A DNA stretch of 64,000 bases. It comes from Lutraria lutraria. Its lineage: Eukaryota; Mollusca; Bivalvia; Venerida; Mactridae. Below, piece by piece: positions 11,541 through 23,712 of the stretch. Below the pieces are notes generated by a model that was not told where the DNA came from, made no database searches, and saw nothing but the letters and a program-made list of their open reading frames with translations. Location: the NCBI GenBank assembly GCA_964023205.1, contig OZ026847.1, forward strand, positions 4,958,819 to 5,022,818, given 5' to 3'. Position 1 is the first letter of the stretch. Every line of letters starts with the position of its first letter. The position numbers were made by a program, and so were the translations under genes.

Positions 11541-13280
11541 AGGGCCATGATGGCCCTATAAATGCTCACCAGGAGAAAAGGTCATTTGGAGATTAACATT
11601 GTTGAAGTTTTCTATACGAGTCTAAGTAAGACCAAGTGACCCATCTGGGCCGTTTTTTATCCCATGGCCATTATATGAACAGATTTAAAAGAGGTCCATT
11701 AGACAAAGCTAGATACCAAATATCTTAGCTCTAGGCCTTGTGGTTTCGGAGAAGAAGATTTTTTAAAATGTTCCTATATAAAATAGAATAAACCCCAGGG
11801 CAGGGCTAATTTTGACCCCGGGGCCATAATTTGACCAAACTTGGTAGAGGTCCATTAGACAACGCCACATACAAAATATCTAAGCTCTAGGCCTTGCGGT
11901 TTCGGAGTAGAAGATTTTTTAAATTTTCCTATATAAGTCTATATAAATCAAGTGACCCCCGGGGCGGGGCCAATTTTGACCCTAGGGCAATAATTTGAAC
12001 AAACTTGGTAGAGGTCCACTAGATAATGCTACATACCAAATATCTTAGCTCTAGGCCTTGTGGTTTCGGAGAAGAAGATTTTTAAAATTTTCCTATATAA
12101 AATAGAATAAACCCCAGGGCAGGGCCAATTTTGACCCTAGGGGAATAATTTGAACAAACTTGGTAGAGGTCCACTAGACAATGCTACATACCAAATATCT
12201 TAGCTCTAGGCCTTGTGGTTTCGGAGAAGAAGATTTTTTAAATTTTCCTATATAAAATAGAATAAACCCCAGGGCACGGCTAATTTTGACCCCGGGGCCA
12301 TAATTTGAACAAACTTGGTAGAGGTCCACTAGACAATGCCACATAAAAAATATCTTAGCTCTAGGCCTTGCGGTTTCGGAGAAGAAGATTTTTTTAATTT
12401 TCCTATATAAATCTATATAAATCAAGTGACCCCCGGGGCGGGGCCAATTTTGATCCTAGGGCAATAATTTGAACAAACTTTGTAGAGGTCCACTGGACAA
12501 TACTATATACCAAATATCTTAGCTCTAGGCCTTGTGGTTTCGGAGAAGAAGATTTTTTTAATTTTCCTATATAAAATAGAATAAACCCCAGGGCAGGGCC
12601 AATTTTGACCCCTTGGCCATAATTTGAACAAACTTGGTAGAGGTCCACTAGACAATGCCACATACAAAATATCTAAGCTCTAGGCCTTGCGGTTTCGGAG
12701 AAGAAGATTTTTTTAATTTTCCTATATAAGTCTATATAAATCAAGTGACCCCCGGGGCGGGGCCGATTTTGACCCTAGGGCAATAATTTGAACAAACTTG
12801 GTAGAGGTCCACTAGACTATGCTACACATCAAATATCAAAGCTCTAGGCATTGTAGTTTTTGACAAGAAGATTTTTAAATTTCCTATATAAATCTATGTA
12901 AAATCAAGTTACCCCCGGGGCGGAGCCAATTTTGACACTAGGGGAATTATTTGAACAAACTTTGTAGAGTTCCATTAGACAATGCTACATACCAAATACT
13001 TCAGCTGTAGGCCCTGTGGTTTCAGACAAGAATATTTTTTAAGTTTTTTCTATTTGTTGCCATAGCAACCAGCATTTTAATGAAATTTAATTTTTTGAAA
13101 AACTTTGGAAGGGGACCACCCAAGGATCATTCCAGCCAAGTTTGGTTGCAATCGGCATAGCGGTGTAGGAGGAGATGTTGTTTTAAGTAAACATAATCGT
13201 AACGACGCACGACGCACGATGGACGCAGGGTGCTCACAAAAGCTCACCCTGAGCACATTCGTGCTCTGGTGAGCTAAAAA
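11541..13280. mobile_element. Helitron/HINE-like element with a tandem core (about nine units)
   Basis: The core has about nine tandem units of alternating ~156 and ~164 bp. Each contains TTTGAACAAACTTGGTAGAG, GCTCTAGGCCTTG and TTTCGGAGAAGAAGATTTTT. The right end carries a hairpin (AGCTCACC, nested GAGCAC/GTGCTC, GGTGAGCT) followed immediately by CTAA, the layout of Helitron 3' ends. The left end near 11,565 has GCTCACC. There is no protein. Bivalve elements with tandem cores of this size (pearl-like, HINE) are known. I call it HINE-like from structure only. Confidence 0.7.
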
Positions 13281-14375
13281 CCTGTACAATGTTGCAAAAC
13301 GGAAAATATAATTTGTTTAAATTACCGTGTAAGTTTCTTTTATTTAACTAATGCTTGCCATCTTTGTCATGTGATACAACTTTTATAAGATGCATCAGTC
13401 AATATAGACCTTTCTATGACCTGACTAGCATATTATAAGTAATGAAATAACATTCATATGTATGCCCTATATGACAACTTGATCATGTCAATATATCTTT
13501 TACATTTACACATAACAAAGTGTTAACGTTATGACTGTAGTAGGAATGCGCACACGCATATTGATCTGTATCATTACCATATATGTATATGTTTCTGTAT
13601 GTTTGACACAGATAATTTAAAAATAGGCATCGGATTTTAAATGGGCCCTACTTCAATCTGTTGTTTGTATGTATGTATTGATTTACGCAAGAGCAAAATT
13701 TATAGCACCGAAGCACTACGTACTTTGAGACTATATAAGCCTATGTATTACATGAGGTTGTCATGATAATGCTGGGACGATGACAGTCCTAAATTATGGA
13801 CACAATAAACAATCAGTTGCATACTGGTATTATTGACTGTTTACATATTGACATATAGTGCATGATGAGCTATCTTTAGAGTGATAAACTGTCATCAAAT
13901 GTTGGCATAATGCACAGTCCTAAAATATTGATCTTATGCACAGTACTAAAATATTGAAATTATGCACAGTCCTGACAAATTGGCATGATAAACAGCCCTC
14001 AAATATTAACATGATAATATATATAATGTCCTGAAACTTTTTTGCCAACATTTCTGTACAAAACCTTCCCTTCAGTACCTTCAGTGCTTTCATTTTTAAT
14101 TAGTAAGAAATTATTCTGTTTTGTGTAATTATATTGTACATTTTATATTGATATAAAGTGATTAAGAGGTTATTTCATGTTTTGGCTGTCAACATGATAC
14201 CATAGATAGGATCGACCGATTTTGTTTTTGGATTGTTATATCATTTTAGTGAATTATATTTGCTCAATTCATATTACTGTGTTAGTATCATTGTCGTGAG
14301 ATACTAGTAAGCGATGATTTACTGCACTTACACTATTATAGAGTATTAATATATGTAAATAAATCAGTGATTTGA
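13281..14375. other. Non-coding stretch with a degenerate ~32-bp tandem repeat
   Basis: At about 13,885-14,035 roughly five units of about 32 bp repeat a CATAATGCACAGTCCTAAAA-like motif with many changes. Outside that I see only AT-rich sequence. Confidence 0.55.
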
Positions 14376-14473
14376 TATAGGCCCTGTTATTTGTCAGACG
14401 ACAGTCGTATTGGCCCAAGGCCGAAGGCCGAGGGCCAAATACGACTGTCCCGAGGACAAATAACAAGGCCTAT
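14376..14473. repeat. Compact foldback (inverted repeat with ~40-bp arms)
   Basis: The left arm runs from TATAGGCCCTG to GTCGTATTGGCCC. The right arm runs from GGGCCAAATACGACTGTCC to GGCCTATA. They pair over about 40 bases with a few mismatches around a ~14-base GGCCGAAGGCCG-type loop. It is GC-rich against AT-rich surroundings. No target duplication is visible. Confidence 0.8.
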
Positions 14474-14922
14474 ATTTATTGACAATTTTATTAAATAGCT
14501 TTATTATCTGAATCAGTTTCATCTTAAATCTTTTGAAACGACATGAATAGCAAATTACTTATACAAGATGGCCGCCATTTCAGGTAAAATCTATATAACT
14601 TTTTTGGCCCTGCTCTAGCAGTCAATCAAATTGCTTAAAATGCCGGCCAATATCTATATCACTTTTCGGCCCCGGGTAGATTATATAATTTTACACATGT
14701 ACATAAACAACCATTCATGTTTCATCAACCATAAAAAAGTTATTGCAGTTCAAAACTTGTGGGAATATGCCGACGACTTGCCTAGTGGGTATCCTACAGA
14801 CGGCACTACTAGTGTTTCAAGATCATATCCTAACACTATGACTCGGGTACATTCAACTGTCTGTATTCCTTTCTCGTATAGACTTCGATAAACCTTCAGT
14901 TGACGTGGATAGAATTACTTAA

Positions 14923-15978
14923 AGACATTGAAACAGGAATGCGAGGCATTTGGCAGTCCACAGTAGTGGGGGGGGGCAATAAAACAAACAGGGTCATTGA
15001 TAGACTAGCTTCAAATTACATAATCAGTTACTATGTGGCCAATATATAGCTACTGTATAGATACTTAAATTGCTTCAATGTTAAATTAATAATATAAATT
15101 ATCTTTTTTTAAGCAAGAAGTATGTTTATAAATATAAAAATATTATATAATTAAATATGATTAAAGAAATTAATTACTGAAAAAATATTCTTCGCTGTTA
15201 ACACATTAGCAAATAGTTAGGTCTGGATGATTTTGATAAATACATTTAACAGTCCATCTTGTGAAATTAATACAAAACACAACAGGTAAAATTAAATATT
15301 TCTAACCAATTATATTTTTTAAGCAGTACTGGTATAAACATAGTTTCTTTGCAAGTTATTTTAAAGAATCTTGTAATAAAATAAATTCTTGTAAATAGAA
15401 TGATTTGATTTAGAAATAGAAGATGCGTACAATTGCAGAACAGAACAGAACATAAGATTTATTTTTGGATTTGAACGATGTTCATCATCCAATAAGATAT
15501 ATATACATACATTTCCAAGGGTAACAATTAAATGTTAAATGTGAATAATAGTGATATACATGTATATTGAACCATAATTATCAAACAATTAATTCACAAA
15601 ACATGTACAATTAATATAAATGTAGGTCATGTCAATGATAAATAAAGTTATTCATGCATTTAGTAGGTTATAGCGGATTTTAGTGGCACACTGTATAAAA
15701 AGTCCTGCATTTTTAATGTATAAATACTTCTAACATAATCTGGTAATATAAAAGGATAACATTAATCAAATACATAAAATGCTTATAAAAACAACAGAAA
15801 ATTATCCATAAACTAATTATCAATAAAAAATATGACCCTCTTATATGGCTAGGTGTCAAGTCTACGGACACTTAGTGGACCGTGAAAAGACATGATTAAT
15901 CTGATTAGGGGCTGTTTTAAGAGATAAGACCACATGTGGATTGTGGGGGGGCACTTATATAGTAGCTGTTCATTGTCT
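14923..15978. mobile_element. TTAA-type MITE (family A), long copy
   Basis: The left end AGACATTGAAACAGGAATGC and the right end CTGTTCATTGTCT form an inverted pair flanked by TTAA (14,919-14,922 and 15,979-15,982). The interior shares blocks with the shorter family-A copies, such as GGGTCATTGATAGACTAGC and GACCACATGTGGATT. It is longer than the 337-bp copy and may contain further nested sequence around 15,440-15,660. Its right TTAA is shared with the next MITE. Confidence 0.75.
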
Positions 15979-15982
15979 TTAA

Positions 15983-16340
15983 AGGGGCATACCCTACAAC
16001 TGACAAACATTCTGTGAAAGTGTAAAAATGTGGTAGATGTATATGTAAAACACTATATAATGGATAATTGCAAGAAGAACTAGAGTCATAAAATTACTAG
16101 TTTATGTACTAGCCGCAAAAATCATAGCTATGAATAATAAATCACGTCCACCCAAAAATTGTACAATAAATTCCAAAGAGTTTCTGATCTTTTATGGAAA
16201 CTAATATTTTTTGTGATTTTATTTTTAATTGGATAAATTTTTGGCTGAAACGTTCTTCTTCGGCTTTTTCCCTTACAAGCTTCTAATTTATCATCATTTT
16301 GCCTTGATTCTAGATGCACCAAGTTGTAGGGTATGTCCCT
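15983..16340. mobile_element. TTAA-type MITE (family B)
   Basis: The left end AGGGGCATACCCTACAACT and the right end AGTTGTAGGGTATGTCCCT are inverted with a single change. TTAA flanks both sides (15,979-15,982 and 16,341-16,344). The element is 358 bp, with no ORF that I believe. Confidence 0.85.
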
Positions 16341-16543
16341 TTAATGTTATTTACACAGGTACACTGACCACATTTTGAAATGAATACAAAAATGTAATTT
16401 ACACGCAAGTAAAAGAAATGAACTAGAATAGAAATAGAGCGTGCAGATGAAACATATTCATAGTTTGTTGCGTAACATTTGGCTTACCGAGTTATTGAAT
16501 AAATGTTGTCGGAGTAATATTTAGGGAACATACAAAGAACAGT

Positions 16544-16650
16544 ATAAATGTATAATACAGGATTATAACAAGGTATGCGTATTTTACTTTTGAGGAAGTT
16601 TATAATACAGGATTATAACAAGGTATGCGTATTTTACTTTTGGGGAAGTT
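16544..16650. repeat. 53-bp direct tandem duplication
   Basis: A block containing TATAATACAGGATTATAACA occurs twice in a row in unit 1 but once in unit 2 (about 21,618-21,665), so it arose after the 5-kb duplication or was lost from unit 2. Confidence 0.85.
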
Positions 16651-16861
16651 TCGCGTTATGATTTTGAATGGTCAGAAAAAATGTATTTAATTTTCTTGGA
16701 CATTTTCTTAATTACAAATATATGAATGATCCAATATTAATACTGTTAAATATAAAACATTGATTTTTCTAAGCAAAAAGCTATGATTTATATACATTTT
16801 AATAAAGATTTATTGTATATTTTGATAATATAGAACTGAATAGATGATCTAATAGTTGACT

Positions 16862-17093
16862 TAAGCATCACTTAAGCTCATTGTCATCATACAGACATTG
16901 TACTGTGACGAATCTGGACTTGAAAATGAAATTCCAGGTAGCATTTTCTATATAAGTGCCTGACTGTAGTATTTTGAATATTTTAGCGTCTAGTATTGTG
17001 GAATGCTCATGGATTATTGTTTTGTCATTGTTATCGAATTGAGATAATACATTTAGTAGCATGTGTTTAATGTTGTTAGCTGTGTTTCAATAC
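16862..17093 (-). other. Unrecognised open stretch, unit 1
   Basis: On the minus strand an open frame of about 70 codons starts after CACAG (a possible acceptor) at about 17,090 and includes a methionine at 17,062. Its composition looks protein-like (for example LLNVLSQFDNNDK and FVTVQCLYDDNEL). The unit-2 counterpart is also open and extends further. Differences between the two are mostly amino-acid-changing, which does not suggest constraint. I do not recognise a family. Confidence 0.25.
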
Positions 17094-18407
17094 TGCCCTA
17101 AGGATTCAATTGGTACAGTACAGTATAGGCTCATTAATTGTTAGATGATTATATTTATGGTTGCTACGTTTGGGTTAATTGCAAAAGTAAATTACAATTT
17201 GTAAAGTGACAGATGGTTGTCACCCAGCATTTGATTACAGACAAGTCAGGGATAATACATGTGTCATAATAGTGATACAATGAGTTGATACATGTGATGC
17301 TTATCATATTGAAATGTATCATTACTATATGTATGTTGACAGCAGTGTTGATATGTCATCCTTTTATTTTACTATAATGCAGCATTTATTCGTTATTTAC
17401 TATCAAATGAAATATTTCTTTCATGTTTAGCTTGCAAACAAAAAGACTCGAGTAGTAGACATACATTCCATTTCTTTGAAACACAAGGTTAAATACAATC
17501 TGTTAAATTCTATTGATATTTAAACTTAATCCCAATCTTTTATTGAATTTCGTCGACTATTTCGATTTAAGTCAATTTTTGTTTTATTTTGATGGCAACT
17601 TGTTTCATGTGTTTACTTAGTCATAAACTCTGGTGAAATTTATTACATTATATAGTTCCTCAGTAAAATATTCTTTAGTTTCATAGTTTTATATCTCATA
17701 ATGCATACTACTCTGTGATAAGTACATATTACGTGATATTGACTCTTAACATGCGGTGCTATTTTATAGGTTTCTGTGACATTATTTATTTTATATAAAA
17801 ACTGATTATCATTTGCATTTGTCTTCCTTTGTCTGTTAGCAATATCTGACTGCCCGCCTGCCTGTCTGTCTGTCTGTCATAAAACACATGCACGCAACAA
17901 ATGAAAACATGCTGTCATCGTGAATGGTTTGTTTTTTTGAGGGGGGTGTAGCAATAATAATAAATAAATACTGTACAGAAATAATTTGAAAATGGACTAG
18001 TTAACCATGATTATAAGTGAGAAATATAGGCCTGTATTAGATACATTGATAACCACTGCAGCATACAAACAAAATGCAAATGTGATGAGGCACCTTTAAT
18101 ACGGATTTACAATATTTCTTCCAAAATACACGTGAACATATGCCCGTGAGTACACATTGATAAATTGGCATAAATCCATCAACATAAACATTATTTTCTG
18201 ATTAAAGATCATACCACGTTCTGATCAGTAATAGTATCGGTAAAATAAGTTTATCAAACAGGTCTAGTTTATGTCTACTTGGCTCTGTAAGGAAATCTTA
18301 TGAGCTGCTTTTATAGTTTATGAAATGCCGTTAATTTGATTGCACGCTATATGATCATTTGTAGTCGATGCGCCATAAGGTAACACTAAAAAAACATAAC
18401 AAGGAAT

Positions 18408-18515
18408 ATGTCGAAACTTAAAATATTCATTGGGGGATGCATATTTCTTGGAGCATATGTGATTGTTAAGTTGAAAATAATGGATCGTGTTGCGGGATTA
18501 AATTTGGAGAAAGGT
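18408..18515 (+). pseudogene. Partial exon-1 relic of the sulfotransferase, unit 1
   Basis: The first 35 codons (MSKLKIFIGGCIFLGAYVIV...LNLEK) match exon 1 with a few changes. The sequence then diverges and no GT donor follows at the expected place. The frame stays open to 18,677 but the tail resembles nothing else here. Confidence 0.65.
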
Positions 18516-18957
18516 CACAATTCAACATATTCACGTACCAAGTTTCATTATCCTAGATTATATAGTGGTTTAGTAATCGCAGGATCCAATTTTGAGGCGG
18601 ACATGGATGGACAGGCGGGCCAATGTCAAACTTATAGCTCCCTCCGGTGCAATCTACGGTTGGGGCCTAATAAATAAATGAAGTGTGACCCCAAGAACTT
18701 AATTAATGCTTGTGTTACAACATCGATGAATAGCCAGTATGTATTTATTAATGGTTGAGAAAATCCTATCAAAGCCACTAAGCATTGAATCTTTCAGCTA
18801 TTGATTAAATACCTGTTATAGTAGTATGGTAGTAAATGTTGACAGTACATCAGTCTTGTATGAATGTTTTTAAAATATCATACATTGACTGACATTGATC
18901 AAAATAACCATTAATATTTTCCATTTATTTTCATTTTATAGCGCTAGTTTATGCAAT

Positions 18958-19149
18958 ATGTCGAAACTTAAAGTATTCATTGGGGGTTGCGTATTAATTG
19001 GAACGTATGTGATTGTTAAGTTAGCAATGATGGATCGTGTTGCAGTGTTAAATTTAGAAAAGTTCAAAATCTCCAAAATATTTCCGGATATACGTGACGC
19101 GTGTGAGCTAAGACTTCAGAACACTACAGTGGAGGATCTACTATGTATG
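18958..19149 (+). CDS. CHST15-like: Sulfotransferase exon 1A (signal-anchor exon, upstream duplicate)
   Basis: It encodes 64 residues. The N-terminus MSKLKVFIGG CVLIGTYVIV is a type II membrane anchor of about 20 residues. A short stem follows, with LRLQNTTVED containing an N-glycosylation sequon at residue 55, and the exon ends LLCM. The donor is ATG|GTGAGT (phase 0), matching the phase-0 acceptor of exon 2 at 36,624. A pyrimidine-rich stretch ending TATAG lies 16 bases before the ATG, in all three exon-1 copies, so an upstream 5'-UTR exon is probable. It differs from exon 1B at only a few residues. Either could be the first coding exon of copy 2. Confidence 0.8.
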
Positions 19150-19236
19150 GTGAGTATTAGACATAAATTTTGTTTCAACGACCAGGGGAGTGGGCGTAAA
19201 ATGAAGCGGTTTGTCCGATAAAAGGCTAGCTCTTAA

Positions 19237-19573
19237 AGACATTGAACCAGGAATGCGAGGCATGTGACTTATGGACCAGAAAGTCCCCTAATTCCACAGT
19301 AGGGGGTAATAAAACAGACAGGGTCATTGATAGACTAGCACCTGTTTACATAATATGTTACTCTATGCTTATAAAAACAAAAACAATTAAGTCATAAACT
19401 TATTATCACTGTAAATCAATAAAATTTATTACCCCACTTTTTGACTAGGTGTCAAGTCTACAGACCGTGACCAGACTGGTTTTATCTGATTAGGGGCAAT
19501 AAAACAATTAAGAGATTAGACCACATGTGGATTTTGGGGGGGGGGTCACTTATATAGTAGCTGTTCAATGTCT
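19237..19573. mobile_element. TTAA-type MITE (family A), 337-bp copy with empty site in unit 2
   Basis: The left end AGACATTGAAC and right end GTTCAATGTCT are perfect inverted repeats flanked by TTAA (19,233-19,236 and 19,574-19,577). The paralogous site at 24,625-24,628 has a single TTAA and otherwise identical flanks, so it is a clean pre-insertion allele. The insertion came after the 5-kb duplication. Confidence 0.92.
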
Positions 19574-19682
19574 TTAAATCAATCAATAAATGGAGCGAGT
19601 AATTTATGAAGATTTTAAGTTACGGTATATCAATGGAGAAGAATATCATTATCCCTAAGTAGTGTCATGTATAAAGAAGTAT

Positions 19683-21117
19683 TTAAAGCCCAAATAGCAT
19701 TTTGGATTTTAAAATTGAAGTAGGTATTATCAGTAAAATTTACGTACTTGCTACAAAAACATTCCGAAATTCTGTTTTTAATCACAATGTGTACATATAG
19801 AAATATAGCACAGTATCTTTTTCAATGATATTGCAAAAAAATAAGAAAAAGCGTTTCTTCGAGACGTGGCTGAAGGAAGGCATTGTGTAAATATGTATAT
19901 GAGCAATTAGAATATATTTCTTTTATTTTACTATCATTACATCCATAATTCCGTATTGCTAAATTTGTTTCTGTTTATTCTATAACAGAGGAATCCGGTG
20001 TGTTTTCCTTCCGTGCATACTTTATAGCAAGAAAAAACGTTTCCAAAACCACTATCGTATTTTTTTCAATATCATACCAAACTTTCGCGGACATGCTGAT
20101 TTGGAAAATCGATAAAAAAATTACATTAAACAAAGAAGGGGAATTTCACTATAATCGTCATAACTTTTATTCTATTCAAAATACGAAATTTGTACTCATC
20201 ACAAAAGTTTAATTAATCTTTTATCTTTCTAATGGTGTATTTTTTATTTTAATATAATGCTTTTTTCGACCCTTTTGCGTTTGAAAAAGACACCTATCGA
20301 TTCCCTCTATATTCAATGTAAAAAGCGTAAAATTGGTAGATTTTTCAATGAACATTTTATGTTTTCAGCATCATAACTCTTTTGGGGGAAATGTGATCAA
20401 ATTTGTATTCATTGCATTCGTTTTGAAAATTTAATTTCTTTCACCATGTAAAATATGAAAACAATCAAATAATATCTTCTTCGACCCTTATGATGATTTT
20501 TAAAACTACCCCTTAGATTTTTTTAAGTTCAATTCGTCAATCGTTCAAAAAATCTCGGATATTTACGTACGTTTACGGAAACAACGAGCATTTGGCGATG
20601 ATCAGTTTTAGGATAATTGAGGTTGAACACTAAAACATATTTTAACATGGATGAAAATATTAGAATATGTGAAATATTTTACTTTACTTCCGTATAAAAG
20701 CAAAATCGATATTTATAACCACATTTGTTGATATTATAAAAAATAACATAAATAAAAAAATGGTTTTCATTATTGTTAAAGCCCCATTACCTTTTTGGAT
20801 GTTAAAATTGAAGTAGGTCTTATTTTACCTAGACAGATGTGAAACTGACTTTTACTTGCAATAAAAACGTTCCAATTTTTTTATCACAAAGTATGATATA
20901 GAAATACAGCACAGTATTTTTTAATCATGTTGCAAAAAATAAGAAATGTCATCTGACAACTATTTTATGAGATATGCCTAATGGAAGGCATTATGTAAAT
21001 ATTTTTACAGATCAAGTAATATATATTTCTTATATTTTACGATTGTTCTAATGTTTCCATCTATTGTTCTAATGGACCTTAAATAGACGATGACATTTCA
21101 TTAAATGAAATTTATTA
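19683..21117. repeat. Diverged direct repeats downstream of exon 1A
   Basis: A block beginning AAAGCCCAAATAGC at about 19,686 recurs, diverged, at about 20,778 (AAAGCCCCATTACC). Both continue through GTAGGTATTAT / GTAGGTCTTAT and GGAAGGCATT segments. Between them, around 19,988-20,060, is a MITE-C-like segment (GAATCCGGTGTGTTTTCC). The whole arrangement repeats in unit 2. No coding exon is evident. Confidence 0.5.
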
Positions 21118-21886
21118 GTAATTCATTTTTGATAATATAATTATATGCTAAATATATCATTTTGGCATACGTCCACAGTCATGTCACTTATAAAAACATG
21201 TCATAAAATAATATAGATTACCTACTTTGTATATTTATTTTTTCAATGATGTGTAAACAAAGGACGGATAATAAAATCATATTTTTGAGATCCCTTTATA
21301 TGGTTGCTAACTTTACCTGATTATTGATTTTTTATACGCATCTCACATTGACTCACAAACAATTGGGCACGTCGAGTTATATTTGTTAGATATCATTTCA
21401 ATCAAATTGCAGAAATTGATTTACACAGGTACACTGCCCACATTTTGAAATGAATACAAAAAGGTAATTTACACGCAAGTAAAAGAAATGACCTAGAATA
21501 GAAATAGAGCGTGCAGATGAAACATATTCATAGTTTGTTGCGTAACATATGGCTTACCGAGTTATTGAATAAATGTTGTCGGAGTAATATTTAGGGAACA
21601 TACAAAGAACAGTATAAATGTATAATACAGGATTATAACAAGGTATGCGTATTTTAGTTTTGGGGAAGGTTCGCGTTATGATTTTGAATGGTCAGAAAAA
21701 AATGTATTTAATTTTCTTGGACATTTTCTTAATTACAAATATATGAATGATCCAATGTTAATACTGTTAAATATAAAAACGTTGATTTGTCTAAGCAAAA
21801 AGCTATGATTTATATACATTTTAATAAAGATTTATTGTATATTTTAATAAATTAAATATAGAACTGAATAGATGATCTAATAGTTG

Positions 21887-22123
21887 TCTTAAGCATAAAT
21901 TAAGCTCATTGTCATCATACAGACATTGTACTGTGACGAATCTGTACTTGAAAATGAAATTCCAGGTAGCATTTTCTATATAAGTGCCTGACTGTAGTAT
22001 TTTGAATATTTCAGCGTCTAGTATTGTGGAATACTCATTGATTATTTTTTTGTCATTGTTATCGAATTGAGATAATACATTTAGTAGCATGTGTTTACTG
22101 TTGTTAGCTGTGTTTCAATACTG
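21887..22123 (-). other. Unrecognised open stretch, unit 2
   Basis: This is the counterpart of the minus-strand open stretch of unit 1. Here the stop at the end of the unit-1 frame is lost and the frame extends to 21,821. No family is recognised and most differences between the pair are non-synonymous. Confidence 0.25.
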
Positions 22124-23431
22124 CCCTAAGGATTCAATTGGTACAGTGCAATATAGGCTCATTAATTGTTAGATGATTATATGTATGGTTGCTACGTTTG
22201 GGGTAATTGCAAAAGTAAATTACAATTTGTAAAGTGACAGATGGTTGTCACCCAGCATTTGATTACAGACAAGTCAGGGATAATACATGTGTCATATTAG
22301 TGGTACAATGAGTTGATACATATGATGCTTATCATATTGAAATGTATCATTACTATATGTATGTTGACAGTGTTGATATGTCATCCTTTGATTTTACTAT
22401 AATGCAGCATTTGTTCGTTATTTACTATCAAATGAAATATTTCGTTCATGTTTAGCTTGCAAACAAACAGACTCGAGTAGTAGACATACATTCCATTTCT
22501 TTTAAACACAAGGTTAAATACAATCTGTTAAATTCTATTGATATTTAAACTTAATCCCATTCTTTTATTGAATTTCGTCGACTATTTCGATTTAAGTCAA
22601 TTTTTGTTTTATTTTGATGGCAACTTGTTTCATGTTTTTACTTAGTCATCAACTCTGGTGAAATTTATTACATTATATAGTTCCTCTGTAAAATATTCTT
22701 TAGTTTCATAGTTTTATATCTCATAATGAATACTACTCTGTGATAAGTACATATTACGTGATATTGACTCTTAACATGCGGTGCTATTTTATAGGTTTCT
22801 GTGATATTATTTATTTTATATAAGAACTGATTATCATTTGCATTTGTCTTCCTATGTCTGTTAGCAATATCTGACTGCCCGCCTGCCTGTATGTCTGTCT
22901 GTCATAAAACACATGCACGCAACAAATGAAAACATGCTGTCATCGTGAAGGGTTTGTTTTTATAGGGGGGTGTAGCAATAATAATAAATAAATACTGTAC
23001 AGAAATAAATTGAAAAAGGACTAGTTAACCATGACTATAAGTGAGAAATATAGGCCTGTATTAGATACATTGATAACCACTGCAGCATACAAACAAAATG
23101 CAAATGTGATGAGGCACCTTTAATACGGATTTACAATATTTCTTCCAAAATACACGTGAACATATGCCCGTGAGTACACATTGATAAATTGGCATAAATC
23201 CATCAACATCAACATTATTTTCTGATTAAAGATCATACCACGTTCTGATCAGTAATAGTATCGGTAAAATAAGTTTATCAAACAGGTCTAGTTTATGTCT
23301 ACTTGGCTCTGTAAGGAAATCTTATGAGCTGCTTTTATTGTTTATAAAATGCCTTTAATTTGATTGCACGCTATATGATCATTTGTAGTCGATGCGCCAT
23401 AAGGTAACACTAAAAAAACATAACCAGGAAT

Positions 23432-23537
23432 ATGTCGAAACTTAAAATATTCCATGGGGGGATGCATATTTCTTGGAACATATGTGATTGTTAAGTTGAA
23501 AATAATGGATCGTGTTGCGGGATTAAATTTGGAGAAA
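23432..23537 (+). pseudogene. Partial exon-1 relic, unit 2 (frameshifted)
   Basis: Same relic as at 18,408, but one extra base near 23,452 (TTCCATGGGG against TTCATTGGGG) breaks the frame after about seven codons. Confidence 0.65.
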
Positions 23538-23712
23538 GGTCACAATTCAACATATTCACGTACCAAGTTTCATCATCCTAGATTATATAGTGGTTTAATA
23601 AACACAGGATCCAGTTTTGAGGCGGACATGGATGGACAGGGGGGCCAATGTCAAACTTATAGCTCCCGCCGGTGCAATCTACGGTTGGGGCCTAATAAAT
23701 AAATGAAGTGTC

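Larger units (their letters stand above)
16349..21421. repeat. Tandem duplication, unit 1 (~5.07 kb)
   Basis: The unit begins TTTACACAGGTACACTG and runs to about 21,421, where the same sequence restarts at nearly full identity. It contains a partial exon-1 relic (18,408), the real exon 1A (18,958-19,149) and a family-A MITE absent from unit 2. Differences from unit 2 are a few percent plus indels, so the duplication is fairly recent. Confidence 0.85.

Noticed and set aside
12174..12663. Minus-strand ORFs of 83-86 codons with repeated KKSSSPKPQGLELRYL
   Set aside because: These are the tandem core of the HINE-like element, with no coding signature.
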